DNA of 64,000 bases from Planctomycetota bacterium. GTDB taxonomy: Bacteria > Planctomycetota > UBA1135 > GCA-002748355. Location: NCBI GenBank assembly GCA_020638795.1, contig JACKHW010000004.1:62001-126000 (forward strand). Reading direction: 5' to 3'. A program made the position numbers and the translations under genes. The notes under the pieces were generated by a model. That model made no database searches. It was not told the origin of the DNA and saw only the letters and a list, made by a program, of their open reading frames with translations. Positions 45,601 to 55,552 of the stretch are shown piece by piece (positions within the stretch are counted from its first letter, which is position 1; each line of letters opens with the position of its first letter).

Positions 45601-48600
45601 GCGAACCCTCGCGAATCCCCGCGCGCGTGAGTCGGCGCCCCAATCCGTCAGCGCCAGCGACGACGCATGCGGCGAACAGATTCCCGAGTTGGTCGATATC
45701 CGCCGTCGACAATCGCCCAGTCTCGACCCGCTCGAGGATGTCACGCAGTTCTGCCGATTCGGTGCCGACCCGCGGCACGACGAGACGTGCCGCCCCGGCG
45801 ACCGTGAGCGACGGCGAACTCGCATCGACGACGCCGGCGGCGAGCCGCACCGTCGGATCGTCGGAAGACGCACTCGCGTCGAGCAGACGTTTGGCCGAAC
45901 GCTCGAGTCCGAGTCTCGCGCGACTCGCCAGGATCGATTTGGCGGTTTCTGCGTCGGCGGGGAATGCGTGCAGGATGCGCTCGTCGAGCGCATCCGCGTT
46001 TTCGACATTGCCTCGGTCGAGCGCGAGTTTGCGCCAGACCTCGCTCATTGCGCCGAGACGCGGATAGTTGCCGAGCTTGACCGTCTCGCCATCCTCCGAC
46101 CGAACCGTCTTCAGGTCCTCGTCGATGCGTGCCGAGAGCGACGCGAGTTCTTCCTCGAGTTGTGGACCCGTGGCCGTGACCACGAGACCGTCGACGAACA
46201 GTGGTAGGACCTGCTCGGACGTGCTGACGTTTCGCCCGACGTAGACCATCGCATCGGGAGATTCGCTCCGCTTCTCGTGGCTCTCGAAACGCGGCTTCCT
46301 GTCGAGAACCTGCGCAAGACCGCGACGGTAGAACGAGAACGCGCGCGCCGCGTTGCCGAGCCGTTCCTCGAGCGAACCGACTTTCTGCACGAGAACGGGA
46401 TCGTCCTGCCCAACGGCGAGCAGACGTCGATAGAACTGGAGCGCCTCCTTCTTTCGATCATCCGCTTCGAGGACGCGCGCGGCCTCGCGCAAGACCTCGG
46501 TGTATTCGAGAACCTCCGCCGCACGACCGAACGTACGCATCGCAGCCGCAACATCGCCTTCGCGCAGGAAGACCGTAGCGAGATTCATGAACGTCTGCGG
46601 CGGCACGTGGTCGCCCTGCCCCAGCAAGCGACGTCCGACCATGATGTAGTCGGTCGCATCCCACTCGTTGCTCGGCTTGAAGACGTTCTGTCCTCCGATC
46701 ATCCGACGCGCCGACGGATCCATCGCCTGCGCTTTGGACATGATCTCGCGCAGGATCGGCGTTCGCCGTTCGCCCGCGACGGGGATGCCCGACTTGAGCG
46801 TACGGATCGCGAGCTTCATGTCCTCGAGTTCGGCCGCGAGGTCCGCGATCAGTCGATACAAGTAGAACTTGTCCGAACGCGTCGCGAGTCGCTCGAACGT
46901 GACGCGCAGTGCCCATTCGACAGTGCTCTTCGGCACGCGCGTACCGCGCTGAGCCCGCAGGTTGAGCAGGCCATCGATCGCGATCGTGAAGAGGTCGTCC
47001 TTGTCCGCGGTCTGCGCGAGATACTGGAACATGCGCGCCGCGTCCATCTCGTGACCGGTCTCGCGCATCAGGTTGGAGATCAACAGGTAGGTGTCAATCC
47101 GCTCGGGATGACGGCCCATCCCTTTGACGTATGCGCGGAGCGCCTCGTCCTTCATCCCACAAAGACCGTAGACGCCCGCCTCGAACTCGTCGGCGATCGC
47201 ACTGTCTTCACTCGCCTCACGAATCGTCGGGAGCATCTCGACGCAAAGGTCGAGGCGCCCGCGCTCGAGACGACTCATGGCGAGCTCGCGCAAGTGATCG
47301 ACGCGATTCTCGGGATCGCGATCCACGAGTTCGCGAATCGTGCGCTCGTAGTTGTAGTAATCCTGGCACGACAAGTAGATCTTGGACTTGCGAACGAGCA
47401 GTTCGCGCTGCTTCTCCGGATCGCCAGCGGCGCCCGTCTGCTTCATGAACTCTTCGACGATCTCCGTCGCTGCAGCCGGATCGTTGACGCGGATGTAGAG
47501 CCGAACCAACAACTCGACACCTTCGGCATCGACTTCGCCGCGCGCGAGTTTGTCCTCGAGTTCGATCGCGATCTTGGCAAGCGCTCCCGTGCGCGCCGCA
47601 ACCGTCATCATGCGATCCTCGACGAAGCGACCGCGCGGTGTCGCGCGCATGCGGCTCCAGAGATCGCGCCAGATCACGAGCGCCTCCTCTTCGCGGTTGA
47701 CGCGTGAGAGGAGGATCGCGAGCTTCATTTCGAGATCGGTGCCGAGAAATCCTCCGAGCGTCGCCCGAAGACTCTCGAGGGTCGCGATCGCACGATCGGG
47801 GCGTCCGAGGCGCTCATAGCCGTCGGCGACGCGCGCGCGCGACGCACTCGACGCGCCTTCGACGTCGATTTCTGCGAGCACCTGCATCGCACGATCCTGC
47901 TGGCCGTTCTCGAGGTGCAGACCGAACACGAACATCAGAGCTCGCTCGCGTTCTCGCTCGTCCTTCGCAGCGAGACGCGCGAGTCGCTCCGCGAGTTCTT
48001 CGAGACCGATGCCATCGAGCGAAAACGCGGCGTCAAGCAGATGCTTCGCGGACGTGTTCCGCGTCTCGATGTCGGCGAAGACCGCGATCGCCTTCTCGCG
48101 CTCGCCTTCTTCGAGATAGTGACGGCTGAGCCCGCTACGCCACTCGAGATTGTCCGGCTCTTCGGCGATCAATCGCTCGAAGGACGAAACGAGGACTTCG
48201 GGACTGCCGGTCTCGCGACAGATTTCGAGAAGCTGGCGCCGCTCGGTGTCCTCGAACGCACGCGAGCCCTCGGTCTTGTCGCCTTGGCCGTCTTTCACAG
48301 ACGCCTTCGCGCCATCTTGCTCGAAGAGCCGTAGCGCATCCGCCGCTCGCCCCTCCTCGCGCAGGAGCCTCACCCAGAGCTCGCGCATCTCGCGCGACAA
48401 TGGCGCGGATTTCTCCAAGCGCTCGAGCAACGCGGGGACAGCCTTCCCACGCCGATACGCCGAAGCCAGCACGGAGAGCGCATACTTGCGATCCCGGGAC
48501 AGCTTCGCATTCTCCGTCGCGAGCCACGCGGCTTTTTGCGCATCCTCGAAGAGCTCGGCATCGAGCGCCCATTCCGCGCGTCGAATCTCTTGCCGAAAAC

Positions 48601-49330
48601 GCTCGGTTCCGTCACCGCTTGCTTCGAACGTGTCGATCGCGACCTTCACTTCGCCCCGCAGCGCGAGGATGATCGCGGCTTCGTTGCGCAGCTCGGCGTT
48701 GACGCTTGCGTCCTGCGCGAACTCGGCAAGTGCGCTGAGGTCGTTCTTCTCACCCTTCGTCCCCTCGCCGGGACGGCTCGCGCCCATCAAGGCACGTCGC
48801 AACAGGATCTGCTTGCGAACCTCGGGCTCGAGTTCCCGATCGGAGAGCTTCGTGTAGAGCTCCAGTGCTTCCTCGTCCTTACCGAGGGCGTCGAGAACCT
48901 CGGCGCGCGCCATCTCGTCCGCAATCGTCCGATCCGAAGCCGGCAATTCATCGAGGCTGCGAAGCGCCGCATCGAGGAAACCAACGCGGCGTTGAAGACG
49001 AGCAAGCAGACGCCGAGCGCACGTGCGCTCGCGGGGCTCGTTTTCCGAGGTCGTGCGCGACCGCACGTAGCGAAGTAGCGGATCGATCGTCCCGTGGGCG
49101 ACACTGCACGCGCGATAGACCGCGTCGTGCGCGTCACGAGGATCACCACCTTTGGCCAGCAGCTCGTCGACGAGACCGCGCACCGATGGATCCAGTGTGG
49201 GTTCGGCGACCGGCGGTCCCTGCTGCTGTGCCTGTATCGCAAGCGCGATCATGCCGCATACGGGCCCCGCCAGCTGCGTTGTCGTGATGCTCGCAATCGC
49301 GACGAGAAAGATCGAATGCAAAGAGCCCAT
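42668..49330 (-). CDS. Giant secreted TPR-like protein
   Basis: 2220 residues, the largest gene here. A signal peptide-like N-terminus (about 1-34) is followed by a very long helical-repeat region with TPR-like pairs (ALGKDEEALELYTKL, YLEEGEREKAIAVFADI, LERGRLDLCVEML). A Thr/Gly/Ala/Arg-rich linker at about 1600-1690 separates it from a second helical block (about 1700-2200). The tail is Ala/Lys-rich. It closes the VWA/MoxR operon, its ATG sharing a base with the stop of the VWA gene. TPR proteins (BatE-like) end many such operons, but this one is several-fold longer. Probably a periplasmic scaffold. Confidence 0.85.
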   Translation of the reverse strand: MGSLHSIFLVAIASITTTQLAGPVCGMIALAIQAQQQGPPVAEPTLDPSVRGLVDELLAKGGDPRDAHDAVYRACSVAHGTIDPLLRYVRSRTTSENEPRERTCARRLLARLQRRVGFLDAALRSLDELPASDRTIADEMARAEVLDALGKDEEALELYTKLSDRELEPEVRKQILLRRALMGASRPGEGTKGEKNDLSALAEFAQDASVNAELRNEAAIILALRGEVKVAIDTFEASGDGTERFRQEIRRAEWALDAELFEDAQKAAWLATENAKLSRDRKYALSVLASAYRRGKAVPALLERLEKSAPLSREMRELWVRLLREEGRAADALRLFEQDGAKASVKDGQGDKTEGSRAFEDTERRQLLEICRETGSPEVLVSSFERLIAEEPDNLEWRSGLSRHYLEEGEREKAIAVFADIETRNTSAKHLLDAAFSLDGIGLEELAERLARLAAKDERERERALMFVFGLHLENGQQDRAMQVLAEIDVEGASSASRARVADGYERLGRPDRAIATLESLRATLGGFLGTDLEMKLAILLSRVNREEEALVIWRDLWSRMRATPRGRFVEDRMMTVAARTGALAKIAIELEDKLARGEVDAEGVELLVRLYIRVNDPAAATEIVEEFMKQTGAAGDPEKQRELLVRKSKIYLSCQDYYNYERTIRELVDRDPENRVDHLRELAMSRLERGRLDLCVEMLPTIREASEDSAIADEFEAGVYGLCGMKDEALRAYVKGMGRHPERIDTYLLISNLMRETGHEMDAARMFQYLAQTADKDDLFTIAIDGLLNLRAQRGTRVPKSTVEWALRVTFERLATRSDKFYLYRLIADLAAELEDMKLAIRTLKSGIPVAGERRTPILREIMSKAQAMDPSARRMIGGQNVFKPSNEWDATDYIMVGRRLLGQGDHVPPQTFMNLATVFLREGDVAAAMRTFGRAAEVLEYTEVLREAARVLEADDRKKEALQFYRRLLAVGQDDPVLVQKVGSLEERLGNAARAFSFYRRGLAQVLDRKPRFESHEKRSESPDAMVYVGRNVSTSEQVLPLFVDGLVVTATGPQLEEELASLSARIDEDLKTVRSEDGETVKLGNYPRLGAMSEVWRKLALDRGNVENADALDERILHAFPADAETAKSILASRARLGLERSAKRLLDASASSDDPTVRLAAGVVDASSPSLTVAGAARLVVPRVGTESAELRDILERVETGRLSTADIDQLGNLFAACVVAGADGLGRRLTRAGIREGSRVTATDYTVVSKLRSFVTLVGAAYPDLVRALLREQFRSVARSDAPLDARSFQYFFSIDEAIGGGAFDSETARAILLAAVRDKDSNLHPVFYLQLLQYIDNAERAAVAREIIDQCQSTYRAYAIVLLPQYLEDEQVDDDFLTWFGTTLRSTIESDPSNTSVLNVRVGSFNARGATGAFSKRLTLKALEVLQDFQENPYNFATHVMTLVEVGRIDEAVERVTNNKALFEPSTYPGSNARGPSPWMTLSSMFSRGEDVSAVLRFVDKLRAKDPERAEYEASSLDLLRRTRPAEYRERIERALAKAPRDTSMLERLALQRSIDQEQVAALRVYRQLHEVSPDNPRYPALIRSLENRLVHPNLFSDIKPVGAVESTETDPKKPVVGGRASAGGSATGGTTAGGAAAGGASVGARSTAARPTGRTTATGATRATRATSAVPLTTASRIIPAPVTTGTRIIMTSTGQAVVLPSNGRVMREHPQQKSILELVEKGKVDEARLQFRELWRGFDRAMPMYGRVISTVAIAPGHLRGFAGKVPFLVDELQLILAALGDQPNPMLESEIYDILADAAFGGEARESTIDRVSKRVVDGTASTKDVEVLLRMLEMRKQPVRDELLEALLARTEPLDPSRLLRLVALLEVSGKRDRALDLYRLSAIARIGGVTGMRPVTPAVVESELTAIFGEDGKTFAISMLDQIEIDMQRGRMVPWIGELVDLWSRTLDTKEAIRRVQDVTTRIAKVAAPGTVIPMPAADVAVSLLARGGAIEDALAIARVSLDEKRPPFDARQPSQVHAAATVLSKSLEAEDVFEDRDEWLFAVTKLVLDLQKNGTLVSPHQVLAQLAKAHFEAGNGEIAWLCFSELESLPSHSAGDRLIVADGLRALGHEAEARAIEEKLLETEALPIAQIATVVRRVREQDGDGRAFALAMSALRYTWHADLLKVTSELAAALDRKDIVEFVRDAEARVAAKKAKDGAAASTESQAR

Positions 49331-51891
49331 CAGGCAATCTCCGTCGGGGCTCGCGAAGAAACCGATCGTCGATGGAAGACGTCGAGAATGTAGAAGAGCA
49401 GCGCGAGCAGCGCGCACCACGGCCAGATCTCACGAACACTGCGCGGCGCGCGCGCGACACTCGCGGTGATCTCGAATCGCTCGCTTGCTGGATCGAGCAC
49501 GGTTCCGCCACTGGCTTCGCACGCGACGGAGAACGGGAACGCATGGCTCGGGTCCACCTGACGTTCGTCCGCCATGCCGTCGAACGCGCCCGAGACGAGG
49601 CGAGTCTTCGCATTCGGAGCGAGGTCTGCGGTTGCTTCGAGTTCGAGGACGCGGTCGATCGGACATGGGAACTCCGCACGGAACATCCCGGGCGCGAGCT
49701 CACGAAGCTCGGGAGCCACGAGACCGTTCGAATCTGCGACGAACGCGACGTGCGGCACGGCGTCGTTGCGCACGAGACGAGTGGCTTCGATTCGCACGCG
49801 ATCACGGCGGCGCGTGATCTCGAAGCGAAACGGCGGCTGCGCTCCACGTGCAGTGCGCGCGAGCACACGCCCGAGGAACCCACCGTATCCACTCCATTCC
49901 GCCCACGATGCGGAGCCGGGACCGAGCGGTTCGGTCATCATCGCGGTCACGCGACCGAGGCCCGACAATCGCGTCGCGAGGATCGGCATGTCCTTCTGCT
50001 GCGTGCGCACGAGCAGTTCGGCGTTGGGTCGCAACTCCGACTCGACGAACCCATCGAGCTGCGGCAACTCCCTCACGTCGAGGTCGCCCCACCATCCGGG
50101 TCCACCCGACGCTTCGACGGTGGTCCGCTCGGGTCGATAGGCCGGGAGCACGGACGTGCTCGGCTTCTTGAGCAGCAGTTCGGGCAAGTTGAAGCGATCG
50201 GCCGCGTTGTAGTAGCGTCCGCCGCCCCAATCCGCGAGATCGACGAGGAAGTCGCCGTGGCGGCCCGGCCCGACGAGTACCGTCGAGACCGTGATGCCTT
50301 CGTCCGCCATGCGACGCAAGAGCGACTCGTAGTCCCCCGTCTCCACCCCGGCGTCGGTCAGCACGAGAACGTGCTTGTAGCGGGTCTCGACGTTCTTGAG
50401 GGCGTAGTACGCCTCTTCGATCGCGGGCATCAGAACGGTTCCGCCGCCCGCGTCGAGCCGATTGAGGGCGCGCTGCAAATCGATCTGGTTCGCGGCGGAT
50501 TGGATCGGCGCGGCCCACGACTTGGTACCGTAGAACTCGACGATCCCGATCTTGTCGTGAGGCTGCAACCGTCGCATCGCGAGCCGTGCCACTTGCTTCG
50601 CGAGCGTCATCCGGTTGCCGACCATCGAGCCCGAGCTGTCGATGATGATCGCGAGCGTCGTGCTCGGGTCCTTCTTCTCCTCTTTTTGCACGAACTCGAT
50701 CGGGAGCATGTCTTCGATCTCGGTGCGGTGATACCCGCCCGAGCCGAACGCAGCGCGGCCACCACTCGCAAACAGCCCCACACCACGCTGAGCCACCGCG
50801 TCGCGGATCGCTGCCCGCAGTTCGGCCGGGACGTCGCGTGCAGGACGGTCGTCGAGCACGACGACGTCGGCAGAAGCGAGCAGTCCCTGCGTCTCGTTCG
50901 CGTCGCTGACGGCGCCGCTCGCGTCGACGACTTCGAATCCCTTCCCGAGCAGGTCTTGGAGCTTGTCACGAGCGCCTTGCATGCGTTGCCCCAGATAGAG
51001 CACGCGCAGAGGATCCTGCACGGCGATGCGGCGGACCGTGCGGTTCGTCTCGGGAACCGGATCCGACGCCGCCACGAGACGCGCCGTGATGTCGTGGAAC
51101 CCCGGCGCCGGAGGCTCGAAGCGCAGATCCACATCCGTCGTCCCGTCGCACGAGATGCCTTCGAGCGTCTTCAGTTCTTCGGCACCCGCCTCCAACACGA
51201 GCCTCGCGCCCTGCGTCAGGCCGGCGAGTCGAATCCGCGCCGTCGCCGTATGTCCCACACGAACGACGTCCTCGAACGACAAACCCACGATGCGCGGGTC
51301 GTTCGACTCGACTTGGAGATCGATCGCGTGCACGGGAATCGCACGTTGCGTCAAGTCCTCGAACGCGAGACCGTAGAGGCGATCGGTTGCGAGACCATCG
51401 CTCGCAACCGTCACGCTTCCCGCGGCATCGACCGGGATCGACATCGCCGCCAACTCGAGCGCCGTCGACAGGGAAGACGACTCGCGATTCACGGACCCCG
51501 GCTCGATCAAGATCCACGAATCGATCGTCGCAACGTCGCCTGTGGTTGCTTCGAGAGCGTTCGTTTCACCGAGACTGCGCTTCGCGCCCCGGATGCGAAT
51601 CACGGTCGTATGTGCGGCAGCATCGAGCGAACGCCGCCAGCGAAGCACGAGTTCGGCCGAAGCGGGCGCCGTCGCCGCTCGATGCACGCTCGCACTCTCA
51701 TCGAGAATCAGCACGTGGCGAGCGCGCGCTCCATCACCGACGCTCACGGGACGGGCAAGCGCGAAGATCAGCGCAGCGAAGACGAGCGTGCGAATCACGC
51801 CGTGGGTCACATCATGCACTCGACGTGGCAAGAACCACACGAGCCACAACGCGGCGAGCGCCCAGAGGTATCCCGGTGCAAGGAAGATCAT
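49330..51891 (-). CDS. VWA-domain membrane protein with amidotransferase-like segment
   Basis: 853 residues. Two N-terminal membrane helices (about 5-45), a first VWA-like region (LILDESASV), a middle part resembling a class-I glutamine amidotransferase fold (VLYLGQRMQGARDKL, GLFASGGRAAFGSGGY), then a second VWA domain with an intact metal site (IIIDSSGSMVGNR) and GGTVLMPAIEEAYYAL, LVLTDAGVETG. A final membrane helix is near 830-845. Proteins of this plan sit in MoxR/Bat operons and are thought to act in envelope stress or complex assembly. Six bp separate it from the upstream gene. Confidence 0.87.
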   Translation of the reverse strand: MIFLAPGYLWALAALWLVWFLPRRVHDVTHGVIRTLVFAALIFALARPVSVGDGARARHVLILDESASVHRAATAPASAELVLRWRRSLDAAAHTTVIRIRGAKRSLGETNALEATTGDVATIDSWILIEPGSVNRESSSLSTALELAAMSIPVDAAGSVTVASDGLATDRLYGLAFEDLTQRAIPVHAIDLQVESNDPRIVGLSFEDVVRVGHTATARIRLAGLTQGARLVLEAGAEELKTLEGISCDGTTDVDLRFEPPAPGFHDITARLVAASDPVPETNRTVRRIAVQDPLRVLYLGQRMQGARDKLQDLLGKGFEVVDASGAVSDANETQGLLASADVVVLDDRPARDVPAELRAAIRDAVAQRGVGLFASGGRAAFGSGGYHRTEIEDMLPIEFVQKEEKKDPSTTLAIIIDSSGSMVGNRMTLAKQVARLAMRRLQPHDKIGIVEFYGTKSWAAPIQSAANQIDLQRALNRLDAGGGTVLMPAIEEAYYALKNVETRYKHVLVLTDAGVETGDYESLLRRMADEGITVSTVLVGPGRHGDFLVDLADWGGGRYYNAADRFNLPELLLKKPSTSVLPAYRPERTTVEASGGPGWWGDLDVRELPQLDGFVESELRPNAELLVRTQQKDMPILATRLSGLGRVTAMMTEPLGPGSASWAEWSGYGGFLGRVLARTARGAQPPFRFEITRRRDRVRIEATRLVRNDAVPHVAFVADSNGLVAPELRELAPGMFRAEFPCPIDRVLELEATADLAPNAKTRLVSGAFDGMADERQVDPSHAFPFSVACEASGGTVLDPASERFEITASVARAPRSVREIWPWCALLALLFYILDVFHRRSVSSRAPTEIA

Positions 51892-51897
51892 CGAAGC

Positions 51898-53631
51898 TCA
51901 GGGGATGCGACCACGTTGGAAGAGGACCCACTCGATACAGAGCAGCAACGCCGCCAACAGGAGGAGCCATGGAACGATGTCGAACCCGAGTGCGGCACCG
52001 TAACGTTCGGGTGACTTCGATGCATTCACACCGCCGGTCACCAGTGGATCGAGGAGTGTCGCATCGACACGTCGACCACCATCGAGACCGTAGAGCCCCG
52101 CTGCGACCGGCGTGAATGCATCGCCGAGCGTGCGGATGGTTCGCCCGCTCTCGGTCGTCGCCAATTGCACATCCTCGATCACTGAACCGATCGGCGCGGC
52201 TCCGACGTCGTCGCGAACTCCGGCGAGCCACCGCAAGCCGACCGACACGAAGAGTGGGAAGGCGCGCGAATCGACGAAGTTGTACTCGTGTGCAAAGAGT
52301 TCGCTCCACACCGCGATCCCACGGCGAGCACCCGTGCCGGCTCCGGCAGAAATCACTCGACGCGTCTTCGTCGCGACGGCGTTGGCATCGATCTCTCCGA
52401 GCCCGAGTCGCGTGTGCAGGGACAGCAACGTGGCACCTGGATCGTCTCCTTCGGTGCACGTGACGAAGAACGCGTGCTCCGAGGCACCGCCGGTCAACTC
52501 GAGGGCCGGAAGATCACCGGCGAAGCTACCGCCGGCACGGCGAATCACGACCGCCGGTTCTGCCGAGGCTTCGACGATCTCGAGCGCCGGATCGACCGCG
52601 ATCACGCGCGCGATCGCCGGCGGTAGATCGGCTTCGACCGCGACTCGAACCTTCCGTCGATCCGGCAAGACGAGCGTCGCCTTGTCATCGGCTTCGAGGC
52701 TGTCGCCTCCGGGCAACCGCGCTTCGAGTGACTCGCCGCTGCACGCGAGATCGTTCAGGTAAAAGCGCACACTGCGCGCACCGTCAGGGCCACTCGATCG
52801 TGTCTCGCCCCTCCGTTCGAACGCACGGCCGAGCGCGCGACCATCGAGCGTCAGCACGGGTGGCGAGATCTCGCCTGCACCGGCCCGCGTGACCTCGGCG
52901 AGGATGTCCACACGATCCCACGATCCACTTCGCGCAGCGGCATACCCGAAAGCGGTGATGCCTTGGTTCGACGCGCGTGTCGACGCACTCGCGGAACTGG
53001 ACGCGACGTCGACGCGCGAAAGGCGCACATCGGATGGCAGCGCCGCGAGGACCTCGCTGGCCGGCATGGAATCCCCGATGACGACGACGTCGCACGGCCT
53101 CTCGCGCATACGACCGAGCCAGGATCGAAGCGCTCGCTCGACTGTCGGCGGAATACCGCGAGCCTCACGTCCGACGAGACGTTCGTGGAGCAGACGTGCG
53201 TGCTCCCCGGGGGCGAGGACGGTCCTCGGACGCTCGTCGCAGAGGATCACGTGCCGCCGCTCCACACCGAGGGATGGCACGAGTTCTTCGGCGATCTCGC
53301 AGGCCGACGCGAAACGATCTCCACTCGTCATCGTCGCGGATGCATCGAGGAGCACGAGCGTGTCGCGTGCAGATCGAGCTGACACGTCGAGTCGCGCGAA
53401 TGCGAGCCACAGCAATCCGCCGATCGTCACCAGAAGGGCGTAGACCCACGGATGACGAAACCGCTGCACGAGAACACGCGCGCGCGCGTCTTCGATGGCT
53501 TGCTTCCAGAACAACGTCGTGTCGACGACGACGAGACGATGCCGCACGCGCAATCGATGCAACAAGAAGAAGACGCCGGCGATGGCCGCAAGCCCGAGGA
53601 GCGTCGCCACGAAACCGAGCGAAGTCGTCAC
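51898..53631 (-). CDS. BatA-like membrane protein with VWA-like region
   Basis: 577 residues from GTG 53631, which overlaps the DUF58 stop (GTGA). Two N-terminal membrane helices (about 8-25 and 60-78) are separated by LVVVDTTLFWKQAIEDARAR, the BatA-type N-terminal motif. A VWA-like region follows with LVLLDASATMTSGD, where the metal-site Ser-x-Ser is altered to Ser-x-Thr. The C-terminus ends in a membrane helix and a short basic tail. Works presumably with the next VWA protein and the MoxR ATPase. Confidence 0.82.
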   Translation of the reverse strand: MTTSLGFVATLLGLAAIAGVFFLLHRLRVRHRLVVVDTTLFWKQAIEDARARVLVQRFRHPWVYALLVTIGGLLWLAFARLDVSARSARDTLVLLDASATMTSGDRFASACEIAEELVPSLGVERRHVILCDERPRTVLAPGEHARLLHERLVGREARGIPPTVERALRSWLGRMRERPCDVVVIGDSMPASEVLAALPSDVRLSRVDVASSSASASTRASNQGITAFGYAAARSGSWDRVDILAEVTRAGAGEISPPVLTLDGRALGRAFERRGETRSSGPDGARSVRFYLNDLACSGESLEARLPGGDSLEADDKATLVLPDRRKVRVAVEADLPPAIARVIAVDPALEIVEASAEPAVVIRRAGGSFAGDLPALELTGGASEHAFFVTCTEGDDPGATLLSLHTRLGLGEIDANAVATKTRRVISAGAGTGARRGIAVWSELFAHEYNFVDSRAFPLFVSVGLRWLAGVRDDVGAAPIGSVIEDVQLATTESGRTIRTLGDAFTPVAAGLYGLDGGRRVDATLLDPLVTGGVNASKSPERYGAALGFDIVPWLLLLAALLLCIEWVLFQRGRIP

Positions 53632-54527
53632 AGCACGTACGCTCCCGATTCGAAGAGTTGCGCGAGTTGGTCGACGACGTTGTCCTCGACGTCGATGCGC
53701 ACGAGCCCTGCATGTCGCTTGCGCGCGAAGCTCGTCATCCCGTCTTCGAATTTTCGATAGAGTTCGCGATAGGCGTCGAGCACGGCCGGAGTGATCGAGA
53801 CCTCGGACTCGTGGCCGGATTCGCAATCCTGGAGCAAGAGCTCCCCTTCGAGGTTCGGTTGCGCATCGGTCTTGCGCACGAGCTGCACGAAGCACAGTCG
53901 ATGCTGCACCGAACGAAACGCGTCGAGAACACCCTCCAGACCGTTGCGATCGAAGAAGTCCGAAACGACGACGACCAATCCCGGCCTCAGCCGCATCGCC
54001 GAGAAGCGCCGCATCGCGGCGACGAAATCGGTCGGCCCACCCGGTTCGACCTTGGTCAGTGAGGTCGCGACGCGTAGCAATCGCCCCGAGCCGGAGCCGG
54101 GTCGCAACGCGACGTCGAGAGTGTCCGAAAACGGAAAGACACCGACGCTGTCCGCTTCGCGCAACGCGATCGCCGCGAACGCGAACGCCGCACGAAGACA
54201 CGCATCGATCCTCGGCACGTCCCCGTGGAACATGCTCCGTGAGACGTCGGGCACGACGTAGACGGGCAGGTCGCGCTGCTCCTCGAAGAGCCGGAGGAAG
54301 ACCTTGCCGAGGCGCCGATAGACGTTCCAGTCGATTGCCTTGATGTCGTCACCGGGCGAGTACGGACGATAGTCGCGGAACTCCATTCCGGAGCCCTGCT
54401 GCTTCGAACGCTTCTCCGCAGGCGAACCCGAGGGAGCTACGCGTCGCGCGATGAGCTTGAGTCGCTCGACGCTCGCAAGGAACTCGGGATCGAACAGATC
54501 CGGAATCGTGACGCTCGTGGTCGTCAT
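53628..54527 (-). CDS. DUF58 domain protein
   Basis: 299 residues from ATG 54527. The DUF58 signature GMEFRDYRPYSPGDDIKAIDWNVY-like block is present (GMEFRDYRPYSPGDD then DWNVYRRLGK), with a VWA-type metal motif DVSRSM. DUF58 proteins are almost always partners of MoxR AAA+ ATPases. Here the MoxR gene ends 11 bp upstream and the BatA-like gene overlaps downstream. Cytoplasmic. Confidence 0.93.
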   Translation of the reverse strand: MTTTSVTIPDLFDPEFLASVERLKLIARRVAPSGSPAEKRSKQQGSGMEFRDYRPYSPGDDIKAIDWNVYRRLGKVFLRLFEEQRDLPVYVVPDVSRSMFHGDVPRIDACLRAAFAFAAIALREADSVGVFPFSDTLDVALRPGSGSGRLLRVATSLTKVEPGGPTDFVAAMRRFSAMRLRPGLVVVVSDFFDRNGLEGVLDAFRSVQHRLCFVQLVRKTDAQPNLEGELLLQDCESGHESEVSITPAVLDAYRELYRKFEDGMTSFARKRHAGLVRIDVEDNVVDQLAQLFESGAYVL

Positions 54528-54538
54528 CAGGACAGGAC

Positions 54539-55552
54539 TCAATCGAAGTTCGGCGCTTCGACGTGCTGCAACACGGCGTGCACGACGTCGTCCGCGGTCA
54601 CGCCTTCGGACATGCCGTGGAAGTTGATGAGTACGCGATGCCGAAGGACCGGAAGCGCGACCGCCTTCACGTCGTCGACGCTGACAGCGAAGCGACCTTC
54701 GAGCAGGGCGCGCACCTTGGCCGCGAGCATCAACCCCTGCACGCCGCGCGGGCTCGCGCCCAACGACACCGATTCGTTGACGAGGGCGCACGCGTAGTCG
54801 CTCTTGGGTTGTGTGCCGACGACGAGGCGAACCGCATACTTCTTCGCGCGTTCGGGCACCGGCACCGAACGAATGACCTTGCGGAAGCGCAGGATCTCCG
54901 CGCCACTCGAGACCTTCTTGATCTCGACCTCGGACGCACCTGTCGTGCGATCGACGATCGCGTCGTACTCGTCCAGCTTCGGATAGCCGACCAGCACCTT
55001 CATCAAGAAGCGGTCGAGCTGCGCCTCGGGAAGCGGATACGTGCCCTCCTGCTCGACCGGATTCTGCGTCGCCATGACGCAGTAAGGCTCGTCGAGCTTG
55101 ATGACACGGTTGCTCACCGAGATCTGCTTCTCCTGCATCGCTTCGAGAAGCGCCGACTGCGTGCGCGGCGTCGCGCGGTTGATCTCGTCGGCGAGCACGA
55201 GGTTGGAAACGAGCGGACCTTGCTGGAATCGCAGTTCGTGCCCACCACCCTCGAGCTCGATCAGCACGTTGGTGCCCTGGATGTCGGCAGGCATCAAGTC
55301 TGGCGTGAACTGGATACGCGAGAAGTGGATGTCGACCGCTTCGCCGATCGCCCGCACGAGCATCGTCTTGCCGAGCCCGGGAACGCCTTCGAGCATGACG
55401 TGGCCGCCAGCGAACAACGCCGTGAGCGCGGCGTCGATCACGTTCTCCTGCCCGACGATGAACCGCTGCACCTCGGCCTTGATCTTGCCGTGAACCGCGC
55501 GGAACTCGCCCGCTTCCTTTTCCGCGACGCGACTATCGGTCGACGTTGCCAT
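54539..55552 (-). CDS. MoxR-family AAA+ ATPase
   Basis: 337 residues from ATG 55552, which sits 7 nt after AAGGAG; an ATG two codons upstream is too close to that site. Walker A GVPGLGKT, Walker B LVLADEINR, sensor 1 ATQNP (VMATQNPVEQEG), Arg finger and the PLPEAQLDRFLMKV signature of MoxR. It remodels or inserts metal into client proteins, with VWA proteins as partners. Overlaps the end of the upstream gene by 20 bp. Confidence 0.95.
   Translation of the reverse strand: MATSTDSRVAEKEAGEFRAVHGKIKAEVQRFIVGQENVIDAALTALFAGGHVMLEGVPGLGKTMLVRAIGEAVDIHFSRIQFTPDLMPADIQGTNVLIELEGGGHELRFQQGPLVSNLVLADEINRATPRTQSALLEAMQEKQISVSNRVIKLDEPYCVMATQNPVEQEGTYPLPEAQLDRFLMKVLVGYPKLDEYDAIVDRTTGASEVEIKKVSSGAEILRFRKVIRSVPVPERAKKYAVRLVVGTQPKSDYACALVNESVSLGASPRGVQGLMLAAKVRALLEGRFAVSVDDVKAVALPVLRHRVLINFHGMSEGVTADDVVHAVLQHVEAPNFD

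Noticed and set aside
49372..52014. Long plus-strand open frame opposite the VWA genes
   Set aside because: The translation is His/Arg/Asp-rich without domain features; the opposite strand encodes clear VWA motifs and overlapping starts.
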